This document shows, in pieces, positions 22,462-32,807 of a stretch of 32,807 nt of DNA. Position 1 is the first letter of the stretch; each line of letters opens with the position of its first letter. The DNA comes from an uncultured Pseudoflavonifractor sp. (lineage in GTDB: Bacteria > Bacillota > Clostridia > Oscillospirales > Oscillospiraceae). The notes beneath the pieces are model-generated. The model worked only from the letters and a program-made list of their open reading frames with translations. It searched no databases and was not told where the DNA came from. The stretch is taken from the NCBI GenBank assembly GCA_947651395.1, contig CANSYW010000020.1, positions 1-32,807 of the forward strand, in the 5' to 3' direction. A program made the position numbers and the translations under genes.

Positions 22462-23994
22462 TTATTCCGCCACAAAGATCTGCAGCGTGGAGGTGATCTC
22501 CCGGCCCGGCGTGGAGAGGAGCTGGCCGTTATAGTACAGTCCGGTGGAGGCGCCTCCGTCCAGGTTGATGGCCTCCGTACAGCCCAGCTGGAGCATCAGC
22601 TCCCGCATCTGCTGGATGGTGGCGGCGGGGCAGTTCACCAGCAGGAGCGTCCCGTCCGCCTGGAGACCCACCGCCGTCCGGGAGCTGCTGCCGTAGCCGA
22701 AGCGCCCGGCGTCGGCGGTGACCTCCGGTTCCTCGTAAGTCTCAATGGCCCCGGCACGCACCAGCCGGGGCGCGCCGCTGACCATGGTCACCACGTTTTC
22801 CATGGAGAAGGGCTCGTCGTTGTCCGTTTGCAGGTAGGGCGCCATTTTTACCTGCCGGCCTGTCTCCGGCGCACAGTGCCACTCGGTAGAGGCCGTCTCG
22901 GCGCTGAAATAGACCGCATACCCGTCTGCGGGAATGGTAATGGCGTCTCCCACCGCCACCGGGGCGTAGCCGACGATCCGATCTCCGACCACCGTCATCA
23001 CAAAGCCCGGGTAGCTTACCGGGGCGGAGCTCCCCCTGGCCGGTGTGTAGATCACCGCCTGACCGGCCATCTGCGCCAGCTGGTTGACCTCAAAGGCGTC
23101 CCACCACAGACGGCTGCCGCCGTCGCAGGTCTCAATGCGGAAAAACAGGCCCGGCCGGCCAATGCTGGCCTTGTTGTCGGCGGTGATGGCCAGGCTGGAG
23201 CGGCCGCTGTTTCCATAGACCATCCCGCCGTCGATCATCAGGTGTCCGATGGGATCCTTTACCGCGCTGCCCGAATTGAAGAAGTTGGCGTTGATCACCG
23301 CCCGGGCGCCGGAGGACTGGGCCACAGTCTGAAAGCTGCGGGTGTTGTTCAGCCGACCGTCGGGCAGGGCTGCCTTGACCGTGACCCTGGGGTCGCTCAT
23401 GTCCACCCGCACCACATTGGCGCTTACCGTGCCGCTGGGAAGGGAATACTGCTGGGTGGACAGGCTCACGCTCTCCGCCGCGGACGGGGCCTGGGCGGCG
23501 GTCTCCACATAGACGCCCCGGGTCTCGTCCCAGTCCACCACAAAGCCCAGCGCCGCGCCCAGATCCCGGAGGCGGTAGTAGGTAAAGCCGCCGTCCTGCG
23601 TATCCGTGAGCAGGATGGCGCCGATGTCCACCGCCTTGCCGTTGACTCTGGTCTCGCCGGTGCTGAAAAGATAGGGCCAGTCCTCTCCGCCGAAGGGGTC
23701 GGTCATCTCGCTGCCGTTGGGCACATAGCTCTGCCCGGTGACGATATTGATGGCCCCGTCCCAGGTCACGTTGAACTGAGCGGGGGTCCCGTTGAGGATC
23801 TGGGCGATATCCCGGAGCTTGACATAGTTCATATCAAAGCCGTATTCATCCTTCAGCGCGTACATCTGAAACTGTACCGGCGTTCCGTCCACATCCACCG
23901 TCTGACCGGAGGCATAGGCGACGTCCCGCTGCGCCGCCATGGCCGGCGTCGCCAGCAGAAGGGCCAGAGCAATGGCCAGGATCTTATGCTTCAT
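22462..23994 (-). CDS. Secreted phosphodiester glycosidase (NAGPA family) with stalk-like N-terminus
   Basis: 510 aa with a signal peptide (MKHKILAIALALLLATPAMA, cleavage after AMA). Residues about 25-165 look like a copper-amine-oxidase-N/stalk-type module (VKLRDIAQILNG and YYRLRDLGAALGFVVDW repeat the same pattern). The rest is the phosphodiester glycosidase (DUF2233) domain: AVINANFFN, a long central part, SSSRTAVGLQADGTLLLV and the C-terminal TEAINLDGGASTGLYYNG motif. Homologues remove GlcNAc-phosphodiesters; a role in trimming cell-surface polymers is inferred. The ATG at 23994 has GGAG 8 nt upstream and begins the signal peptide, so it is preferred over the one at 24012. Confidence 0.9.
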   Translation of the reverse strand: MKHKILAIALALLLATPAMAAQRDVAYASGQTVDVDGTPVQFQMYALKDEYGFDMNYVKLRDIAQILNGTPAQFNVTWDGAINIVTGQSYVPNGSEMTDPFGGEDWPYLFSTGETRVNGKAVDIGAILLTDTQDGGFTYYRLRDLGAALGFVVDWDETRGVYVETAAQAPSAAESVSLSTQQYSLPSGTVSANVVRVDMSDPRVTVKAALPDGRLNNTRSFQTVAQSSGARAVINANFFNSGSAVKDPIGHLMIDGGMVYGNSGRSSLAITADNKASIGRPGLFFRIETCDGGSRLWWDAFEVNQLAQMAGQAVIYTPARGSSAPVSYPGFVMTVVGDRIVGYAPVAVGDAITIPADGYAVYFSAETASTEWHCAPETGRQVKMAPYLQTDNDEPFSMENVVTMVSGAPRLVRAGAIETYEEPEVTADAGRFGYGSSSRTAVGLQADGTLLLVNCPAATIQQMRELMLQLGCTEAINLDGGASTGLYYNGQLLSTPGREITSTLQIFVAE

Positions 23995-24066
23995 CTTATA
24001 TTCTCCTCTCAAAGATCACCTTGCCCGGGCGGGATGGTGTTTTCCCCGCCCGTTTCACGCAGAAAT

Positions 24067-24095
24067 ATTATACGATCCGCCAGAGGAAAACACAA
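24067..24095 (-). promoter_or_regulatory. Promoter of the phosphodiester glycosidase gene
   Basis: Minus-strand TTGTGT (24090-24095), a 17-nt spacer and TATAAT (24067-24072). The leader contains a GGGCGGG (24027-24033) / CCCGCCC (24045-24051) hairpin just before the ribosome site. Confidence 0.7.
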
Positions 24096-24103
24096 GAAAA
24101 ATG

Positions 24104-24132
24104 TTGCTTTTCACGCCCTGTGCGAGTATAAT
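24104..24132 (+). promoter_or_regulatory. Promoter of typA
   Basis: TTGCTT (24104-24109), a 17-nt spacer and TATAAT (24127-24132), divergent from the glycosidase promoter. Confidence 0.75.
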
Positions 24133-24172
24133 AAAAAGCCGTATTGAGAAAAAAGGATTTGAGGTGCGAAAC

Positions 24173-25996
24173 GTGCAGGATCAGCATTTGAGAAACGTGG
24201 CCATCATCGCCCATGTCGACCACGGCAAGACCACTCTGGTGGATGAGATGCTCAAGCAGGGCGGCATCTACCGGGAGAACCAGGCCACGGTGGATCGGGT
24301 GATGGACTCCGGCGATCTGGAGCGGGAGCGGGGCATCACCATCCTGGCCAAGAACACCGCCGTTCATTATAAGGATACCAAGATCAATATCGTGGACACC
24401 CCGGGCCACGCCGACTTCGGCGGCGAGGTGGAGCGGATCCTGAAGATGGTCAACGGCGTCATTCTTCTGGTGGACGCCGCCGAGGGCCCCATGCCCCAGA
24501 CCCGGTTCGTGCTCTCCAAGGCCCTGGAGCTGGGCCATCGGGTCATCGTGGTGGTCAACAAGATCGACCGGCCCGACCAGCGGATCCACGAGGTGTGCGA
24601 CGAGGTGCTGGAGCTGCTCATGGATCTGAACGCCACCCAGGAGCAGTTCGACTCCCCCACCCTGTTCTGCTCGGGGCGCAACGGCACCGCCAGCTACTCC
24701 CCCGACGAGCCCGGCGTGGATCTCCAGCCCCTGTTCGACACCATCCTGGACTATATCCCCGCCCCCGAGGCGGATACCCAGGCCCCCTTCCAGATGCTGG
24801 TGAGCTCCATCGACTACAACGAGTTTGTGGGCCGCATCGCCGTGGGCCGCATCGAGCGGGGCACCATCAAGCAAAACGATGAGATCGCGGTGTGCAACTT
24901 CCACACTCCCGACGCCCCTCCCAAGAAGGCCAAGGCCACCGCCATCTATGAGTATGACGGTCTGGCCAAGGTGCCCGTCACCGAGGCCGCCGCCGGCAGT
25001 ATCATCGCCATGAGCGGCATTGGGGACATCACCATCGGCGATACCATCTGTGTCCCCTCCGCTGTGGAGCCCATGGAATTTGTGAAGATCTCCGCCCCCA
25101 CGCTGGAGATGACCTTCTCGGTGAACGACTCTCCCTTCGCCGGCCGGGAGGGCAAGTTCGTCACCTCTCGCCAGATCCGGGAGCGGCTTCAGCGGGAGAC
25201 CCTGAAGGACGTGTCCCTCCGGGTCACCGAGACCGACAACACCGACTCCTTCAGCGTGGCCGGCCGGGGTGAGATGAGCCTTTCCATCCTCATTGAGACC
25301 ATGCGCCGGGAGGGCTATGAGTTCCAGGTCTCCCCTCCCCGCGTACTCTATCAGGAGATCGACGGCAAGCTTTGCGAGCCCATCGAGCGCCTGGTGGTGG
25401 ACGTGCCCGCCGACTATGTGGGCAGCGTCATCGAGGCCATCGGCAAGCGCAAGGGAGACATGCTGGACATGATCCCCGTGGGCGACCGGATGAAGGTGCA
25501 GTTCCTGGTGCCCTCCCGGGGCCTGTTCGGCTACCGCAATGAGTTTCTCACCGCCACCAAGGGGGAGGGCATCATGGCCTCCATTTTTGAGGAGTACGCC
25601 CCCATGAAGGGGGAGATCGCCCGGCGGAACACCGGCTCCCTGGTGGCCTTTGAGACCGGCGAGGCGGTGACCTATGGTCTGTTCAACGCCCAAGAGCGGG
25701 GTTCCCTCTTTATCGGCGCGGGCACCCCTGTCTATGCGGGCATGATCGTGGGCGAGTGCCCCAAGCAGGAGGACATCAGCGTCAACGTCTGCAAGAAAAA
25801 GCAGCTGACCAACATGCGGGCCTCCGGCTCCGACGACGCCCTGCGTCTCACGCCCCCCCGGCAGATGAGCCTGGAGCAGGATCTGGAGTTCCTGGCCGAC
25901 GACGAGCTGCTGGAGGTCACCCCGGAGAACCTGCGCCTGCGCAAGCGGGTGCTGGATCACGGCGAGCGGATGCGCATTGCCAGCAAGAAGAAATAA
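24173..25996 (+). CDS. typA: Ribosome-associated GTPase TypA/BipA
   Basis: 607 aa translational GTPase acting in ribosome assembly and stress adaptation. G1 AHVDHGKTT, switch II DTPGHADFGGEVER, G4 NKIDRPDQR, and a C-terminal domain with RGLFGYRNEFLTATKGEGIM and KKKQLTNMRASGSDDALRLTPP, which are TypA-specific. The start is read as GTG at 24173 (VQDQHLRNV), because GAGG lies 8 nt upstream and the resulting length equals the family norm. Longer in-frame starts would overlap the promoter. It is monocistronic with a strong terminator. Confidence 0.96.
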   Translation: MQDQHLRNVAIIAHVDHGKTTLVDEMLKQGGIYRENQATVDRVMDSGDLERERGITILAKNTAVHYKDTKINIVDTPGHADFGGEVERILKMVNGVILLVDAAEGPMPQTRFVLSKALELGHRVIVVVNKIDRPDQRIHEVCDEVLELLMDLNATQEQFDSPTLFCSGRNGTASYSPDEPGVDLQPLFDTILDYIPAPEADTQAPFQMLVSSIDYNEFVGRIAVGRIERGTIKQNDEIAVCNFHTPDAPPKKAKATAIYEYDGLAKVPVTEAAAGSIIAMSGIGDITIGDTICVPSAVEPMEFVKISAPTLEMTFSVNDSPFAGREGKFVTSRQIRERLQRETLKDVSLRVTETDNTDSFSVAGRGEMSLSILIETMRREGYEFQVSPPRVLYQEIDGKLCEPIERLVVDVPADYVGSVIEAIGKRKGDMLDMIPVGDRMKVQFLVPSRGLFGYRNEFLTATKGEGIMASIFEEYAPMKGEIARRNTGSLVAFETGEAVTYGLFNAQERGSLFIGAGTPVYAGMIVGECPKQEDISVNVCKKKQLTNMRASGSDDALRLTPPRQMSLEQDLEFLADDELLEVTPENLRLRKRVLDHGERMRIASKKK

Positions 25997-26005
25997 ACAG
26001 GTGAA

Positions 26006-26040
26006 AGAAAGCCCCGAACCAGGTTGGTTCGGGGCTTTTC
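26006..26040. terminator. Terminator between typA and cinA (convergent)
   Basis: Perfect 14-bp stem AAAGCCCCGAACCA (26008-26021) / TGGTTCGGGGCTTT (26025-26038) with a 3-nt loop and an A-rich left and TTTT right flank, so usable from both strands. Confidence 0.92.
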
Positions 26041-26049
26041 CTATCCTTT

Positions 26050-27306
26050 TTACAGCGGCAGACCGGCCAGCTGCCGGCGCAGCAGGTCGAAGCCGTGGGA
26101 GGCGGCCACGGTGCGGATCCGGGGCCGGGGGCCGGCGGCGTGGATCTCCCGGACATGCTCCCCTCCCTCCCAGGCCAAGGCCAGGTAGACAAGGCCCACC
26201 GGGTTGCCCCTCTCGTCGCTGTCGGGGCCCGCCACCCCGGTGACCGAGAGGGCCAGGTCGGAGCCCGTCAGGGCCCGGACGCCCCGGGCCATGGCCCGGG
26301 CCACCGGCGCGGAGACCGCGCCGTATTGGGCCAAAAGCTCTGCCGGCACCCCCAGGGCCTTCTCCTTTACTTCGTTGGTGTAGCTCACCACGCCCCCCTT
26401 AAAAACGCGGGAGGCGCCGGGCAGGTCGGTGACGCGCTTGGCCAGAAGGCCCCCGGTGCAGCTCTCGGCGGCGGAGAGGGTGAGCGCCTTCTCCCCCAGC
26501 AGGGTCAGGCACACCGCCTCCAGAGAGGGCACGTCCACCCCGTAGACAAGGGGGCCAAAGCGCTCCCGCAGCTCCCGCTCCGCCGGGGCGATGAGGGCCA
26601 GGGCGGCGTCCTCGGTCTCCGCCCTGGCGGTGAGGCGCAGCTCCACCTCCCCCTCCTTGGCGTAGGGGGCCAGGGTGGGGTTGCGCATGGAGTTCATTTT
26701 CTCCCGCAGCTGGGCCTCCACACTGGATTCCCCCATGCCGAACAGCCGCAGGGAGCGGCTGGCGATGACCCCGTCGGTGAGCCCGGACAGGTAGGGGACG
26801 GCCCGGTGCTGGAGCATGGGCCCACACTCCGAGGGAGGGCCGGGGAGCATGAGGACATGGACGCCGTCCGCTTCAAACCCACAGCCCGGGGCGGTGCCCC
26901 AGTCGTTCTGGAAGGGGACGCAGCCCTCGGGGAGATATGCCTGCTGGTAGTTGTTCTCCGTCATCTTCCCGCTGTCGGGGTGGAGTTTGCGGAAGTAGGC
27001 CTCCATCCGCCGGGCGGCCTCCTCATTATAGACCAGCTTCTTTCCAAAGCACTCCGCCAGGACGTTCTTGGTCAGATCGTCGCAGGTGGGGCCCAGGCCG
27101 CCGGTGGTGATGATCACGTCGGCCCGGCCCCTGGCGATCTCCACCGCCTGACGCAGGCGCTGGGGGTTATCCCCCACCACGGTGTGAAAATAGACGTTGA
27201 TGCCCAGGGCGGACAGGGCCTTGGAGACGGTCTGGGCGTCGGTGTTGGCAATGGAGCCCAGGAGCAGTTCGGTTCCTACGGCGATGAGCTCGGCAGTATG
27301 GGACAT
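26050..27306 (-). CDS. cinA: CinA-like protein (MoCF domain plus nicotinamide-nucleotide amidase)
   Basis: 418 aa. The N-terminal molybdopterin-binding-like (MoCF) domain starts AELIAVGTELLLGSIANTDAQ and has TTGGLGPTCDDLTK (about 70-83). The C-terminal PncC-type domain holds the amidase motif SAAESCTGGLLAKRVTDLPGAS, YTNEVKEKALGV and SVTGVAGPDSDERGNPVGLVY. The family deamidates NMN in the pyridine nucleotide salvage cycle; ADP-ribose pyrophosphatase activity has been reported for some N-domains. The ATG at 27306 is chosen because it starts the conserved domain and has AAGGAAG 8 nt upstream. Confidence 0.95.
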   Translation of the reverse strand: MSHTAELIAVGTELLLGSIANTDAQTVSKALSALGINVYFHTVVGDNPQRLRQAVEIARGRADVIITTGGLGPTCDDLTKNVLAECFGKKLVYNEEAARRMEAYFRKLHPDSGKMTENNYQQAYLPEGCVPFQNDWGTAPGCGFEADGVHVLMLPGPPSECGPMLQHRAVPYLSGLTDGVIASRSLRLFGMGESSVEAQLREKMNSMRNPTLAPYAKEGEVELRLTARAETEDAALALIAPAERELRERFGPLVYGVDVPSLEAVCLTLLGEKALTLSAAESCTGGLLAKRVTDLPGASRVFKGGVVSYTNEVKEKALGVPAELLAQYGAVSAPVARAMARGVRALTGSDLALSVTGVAGPDSDERGNPVGLVYLALAWEGGEHVREIHAAGPRPRIRTVAASHGFDLLRRQLAGLPL

Positions 27307-27351
27307 GGGGAGGACTTCCTTTCCGTGGTTTTTATCCGGTTCAATGGGAAA

Positions 27352-27380
27352 AGTATACCACAAAACGGGGCGCAGGACAA
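27352..27380 (-). promoter_or_regulatory. Promoter of cinA
   Basis: Minus-strand TTGTCC (27375-27380), a 17-nt spacer and TATACT (27352-27357). Confidence 0.65.
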
Positions 27381-27453
27381 AAAAATCTCTTTGGCCGCCG
27401 CGAAATGATAAACGCACCAGTACAAATTATGACACTTTTTGATATTCTGGTGG

Positions 27454-27467
27454 AAAAACATGTTTTT
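27454..27467. promoter_or_regulatory. AT-rich palindrome upstream of the PFOR promoter
   Basis: AAAAACATGTTTTT is a perfect 14-bp palindrome 37 nt upstream of the PFOR -35 box, within an AT-rich stretch of the 291-nt cinA-PFOR gap. It could be a regulator site; it does not match the Rex consensus I know. Apart from this and the two promoters I see nothing else in the gap. Confidence 0.35.
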
Positions 27468-27503
27468 TGCTCTGAAAAATGTTCCGGAGGATCAAAGATA
27501 CGG

Positions 27504-27532
27504 TTTACAAATCACAAAACAGGTGATAGAAT
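27504..27532 (+). promoter_or_regulatory. Promoter of the PFOR gene
   Basis: TTTACA (27504-27509), a 17-nt spacer and TAGAAT (27527-27532). The leader is about 60 nt and ends in a strong AAGGAGG ribosome site. Confidence 0.78.
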
Positions 27533-27597
27533 AGACTTGATGCAGAAAAGCCGATTCGATCATCGAGTGAATTTACCTGAAGGAGGAATCGTTCAAC

Positions 27598-31149
<3,552 letters not shown>

Positions 31150-31285
31150 GAAGCGCGGAGCGATGGGGTGCGAGGGAACTTGGACCGAAGCGAGGGCGAG
31201 CGCAGAGCCGCATGGCGGCCCGGAGACCAGCCTGAGTCGGAGGGAAAGTGACCGAGCGACCACCCCGGAGCGCAGCGTGACAGCC
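31150..31285 (+). repeat. Structured intergenic repeat, copy 2 (downstream of the PFOR gene)
   Basis: Non-coding stretch between the PFOR stop and its terminator, rich in GAGCG/GAAGCG words. It carries AGTCGGAGG (31235-31243) and CGCAGCGTGACAGCC (31271-31285), 27 nt apart. Both words occur in the same order and orientation relative to the upstream gene in copy 1 (10555-10607). GGGGTG near 31174 pairs with CACCCC near 31261, so the ends can close. The interior is diverged from copy 1. Confidence 0.6.
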
Positions 31286-31293
31286 TGATAACG

Positions 31294-31329
31294 ACAAAGC
31301 CCCGGACTTATGTCCGGGGCTTTGTTTTG
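31294..31329 (+). terminator. Terminator of the PFOR gene
   Basis: Perfect 14-bp stem ACAAAGCCCCGGAC (31294-31307) / GTCCGGGGCTTTGT (31312-31325) with loop TTAT, followed by TTTTG. Confidence 0.9.
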
Positions 31330-31340
31330 CATGGCAAAGT

Positions 31341-31383
31341 AAAAGGAAACCCCGAACCGTGACACGGTTCGGGGTTTCCTTTT
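31341..31383. terminator. Bidirectional terminator overlapping the thiI stop
   Basis: A palindrome centred on 31362 with 21-nt arms: the left arm (31341-31361) starts AAAAGGAAACCCC and the right (31363-31383) ends GGGGTTTCCTTTT. It serves thiI on minus, overlapping its TAA, and backs up the PFOR terminator on plus. Confidence 0.88.
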
Positions 31384-32564
31384 TAACGCTTGTCGGCGCT
31401 GATGTGGATGCGCTCGATGCCGTCCACGGCGGCCTGCACCAGGCCCTCCACGTCCAGCTTCTCCTCTGCACGGAGACACTCGGCCAGGGTGGGCTTGAGC
31501 CGGGGGTGCTTGGGGGTGAAGACGGTGCAGCAGTCCTCATAGGGGAGGATGGAGGTCTCAAAGGCCCCTATTTTCCGGGAAATACGGATGATCTCCTCCT
31601 TGTCCATACCCACCACCGGCCGGAAGACGGGCAGGTCGGTGACCGCCCCGGTACAGCGCATGGCCTCCATGGTCTGGGAGGCCACCTGGCCCAGGCTCTC
31701 GCCCGTGACCAGGGCTCCGGAGCCGGTGCGCTTGGCCACCTCCCCGGCAATGCGCATCATGAACCGGCGCATGAGGATGGTGAAGAGCTCCTCGGGACAG
31801 GAGCGGCGCAGCTCCTCCTGGATGGCGGTGAAGGGCACCACATGGACCACCAGCCGGCCCGTCCAGGGGGTGAGGATCCGGGCCAGATCCAGAACTTTCT
31901 CCTTGGCCTCCGGGGAGGTGTAGGGGTAGGAGAAGAAGTGTACCATCTCCAGACACAGGCCCCGCTTGGCCATCATCCAGGAGGCCACGGGGGAGTCGAT
32001 GCCGCCGGAGAGCAGACTCACCGCCCGGCCCCCCATACCCACGGGCAGGCCCCCCGCCCCCGGCTCGGTGTCCCCGTGGACAAAGGCGTGGTCATCCCGC
32101 ACCTCCACATAGACGGTGAGGTCGGGGTGATGCATGTCGGCGGTGAGGTGGGGGTAGGCGTCGTCCAGCTCCCCGCCCAGATACTGGGCCAGCTGGATGG
32201 AGTTGAGGGGGAAGGTCTTGTCCGAGCGCTTGCACTCCACCTTGAAGGTCTTGGCGGCGGTGAGCTGAGGGCCCAGGAACTCCCGGACGGCGGCAAGCAT
32301 GGCGTCCTTGTCCTTCTCGCAGGCCCGGCACCGGCACACCCCGGCGGCGCCGAAGACCTTCTTCATGGCCTCAAAGGCGGCGTCCATATCGCAGTCGGGG
32401 CTTTTGGGCTCCACATAGGTGATGGACTGGCGGGTGGTGACCTTGAACTCCCCGCAGGTGTGGAGCCGTCTGCGGGCGTTGGACATGAGCTGTTCTTCAA
32501 AGTTATGGCGGTTCAGGCCCTTGAGGACCAGCTCGCCTAATTTCAGGAGAATGATATCGTTCAT
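31383..32564 (-). CDS. thiI: tRNA 4-thiouridine synthetase ThiI (no rhodanese domain)
   Basis: 393 aa. Adenylates U8 of tRNA for sulfur insertion, and may also supply sulfur for thiamine. An N-terminal ferredoxin-like domain (LKLGELVLKGLNRHNFEEQL) precedes THUMP (about 60-165). The PP-loop is SLLSGGIDSPVASW (about 183-196), then TGESLGQVASQT and EDCCTVFTPKHP near 345. The C-terminal rhodanese domain of the E. coli enzyme is absent, as is usual in Firmicutes, where a dedicated cysteine desulfurase delivers sulfur. The ATG at 32564 has AAAGGAAA 7 nt upstream. Confidence 0.96.
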   Translation of the reverse strand: MNDIILLKLGELVLKGLNRHNFEEQLMSNARRRLHTCGEFKVTTRQSITYVEPKSPDCDMDAAFEAMKKVFGAAGVCRCRACEKDKDAMLAAVREFLGPQLTAAKTFKVECKRSDKTFPLNSIQLAQYLGGELDDAYPHLTADMHHPDLTVYVEVRDDHAFVHGDTEPGAGGLPVGMGGRAVSLLSGGIDSPVASWMMAKRGLCLEMVHFFSYPYTSPEAKEKVLDLARILTPWTGRLVVHVVPFTAIQEELRRSCPEELFTILMRRFMMRIAGEVAKRTGSGALVTGESLGQVASQTMEAMRCTGAVTDLPVFRPVVGMDKEEIIRISRKIGAFETSILPYEDCCTVFTPKHPRLKPTLAECLRAEEKLDVEGLVQAAVDGIERIHISADKR

Positions 32565-32601
32565 GGCGTCGTTTCCTTTCCGGTGTCTTTGAGACTATTT
32601 T

Positions 32602-32630
32602 AGTATACTTGGAGGAAAGACGCAAGAAAA
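32602..32630 (-). promoter_or_regulatory. Weak candidate promoter of thiI
   Basis: Minus-strand TATACT (32602-32607) is a good -10. The best -35 at 17-nt spacing is TTTTCT (32625-32630), which overlaps the adjacent terminator T-run. Alternatives have poor spacing. Confidence 0.4.
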
Positions 32631-32656
32631 AAGGACGGGGAGACCCGTCCTTTTTT
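32627..32656. terminator. Bidirectional terminator upstream of thiI
   Basis: AAAAAAGGACGGG (32627-32639) and CCCGTCCTTTTTT (32644-32656) form a 13-bp perfect stem with loop GAGA. It probably ends a minus-strand gene that lay to the right. Confidence 0.9.
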
Positions 32657-32747
32657 ATAAAAGAGCGATGGAGTAGTCACAGCCCTTGTCCCTCGGCCGG
32701 AGACTCAGCTCCTCCAGCCACTCAGGCTGGGAGGAGAATGTGGGGGG
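32655..32747 (-). pseudogene. Possible 3' remnant of a minus-strand gene
   Basis: Reading left from 32747, the frame gives about 30 codons including QPEWLEELSLRPRDKGCDY, then SIALL and TAA at 32655-32657. That stop overlaps the terminator stem, exactly as the thiI stop overlaps its own terminator. The frame closes upstream at a TAG (32748-32750) inside the palindrome at 32741-32776, and no start codon is seen. It may be the tail of a gene interrupted by that palindrome, or chance. I do not recognise the peptide. Confidence 0.35.
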
Positions 32748-32776
32748 CTATTCTTGAGGGCAAGAATAGCCCCCCA
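32741..32776. repeat. Perfect 16-bp palindrome at the right edge
   Basis: TGGGGGGCTATTCTTG (32741-32756) and CAAGAATAGCCCCCCA (32761-32776) with loop AGGG. No T-tract follows on either strand. The next bases contain two more C-runs separated by AAGAA, so minus carries several G-runs. A smaller imperfect hairpin (32709-32736) lies beside it. Confidence 0.7.
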
Positions 32777-32807
32777 CGCCCCCCAAGAACCCCCAGGGGA
32801 AGGGCGT

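Overview
The window is GC-rich (roughly 60-65% by eye), with tightly packed genes on both strands, strong sigma-A-like promoters and many intrinsic terminators. It looks like a chromosomal piece of an anaerobic, spore-forming Clostridia member, most likely Oscillospirales (Flavonifractor/Intestinimonas-like). The evidence is a glycine T-box riboswitch, a single-chain pyruvate:ferredoxin oxidoreductase, phosphate acetyltransferase, a yaaL-bofA sporulation pair, a bifunctional Rel and a rhodanese-less ThiI. The genus is inference.

Layout. 1-8200 (minus): a probable operon recJ - rel - D-aspartate-ligase-like ATP-grasp protein - Asp/Glu racemase, ending at a terminator, followed by lepA, which runs off the left edge. 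8197-8679 (minus): a YbaK-type Cys-tRNA(Pro) deacylase. 8768-10534 (plus): promoter, T-box leader, glyS, terminator. 10535-11762 (minus): pta with its promoter and a structured 3' intergenic repeat. 11795-14233 (plus): an XRE regulator translationally coupled to a streptococcal-type MurE ligase, then a very long imperfect hairpin.

14273-21252 is the accessory part. It holds a 5'-truncated flavoprotein remnant (minus), a TetR regulator (plus), then a five-gene operon: four-TM membrane protein, sodium:solute symporter, acyl-CoA ligase, KASIII/thiolase-fold enzyme with a changed active site, and two MaoC hot-dog hydratases. The gene order suggests uptake of an organic acid, CoA activation, C-C bond chemistry and (de)hydration, probably under TetR control. 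The operon promoter and the remnant's promoter share spacing and an 11-base operator-like word.

21255-24095: yaaL-bofA (minus, possible sporulation-sigma promoter), an orphan BlaI/MecI-type repressor (plus) and a secreted phosphodiester glycosidase (minus). 24104-31329: typA, cinA (minus) and the PFOR gene, then a second copy of the intergenic repeat. 31341-32807: thiI (minus), then a possible 3' remnant of another gene and a perfect 16-bp palindrome at the right edge.

The best candidates for undescribed biology are the TetR/symporter/ligase/KASIII/MaoC operon and its operator system, the cell-wall genes (D-Asp ligase-like, racemase, Lys-type-like MurE) and the stop-to-terminator intergenic repeat.
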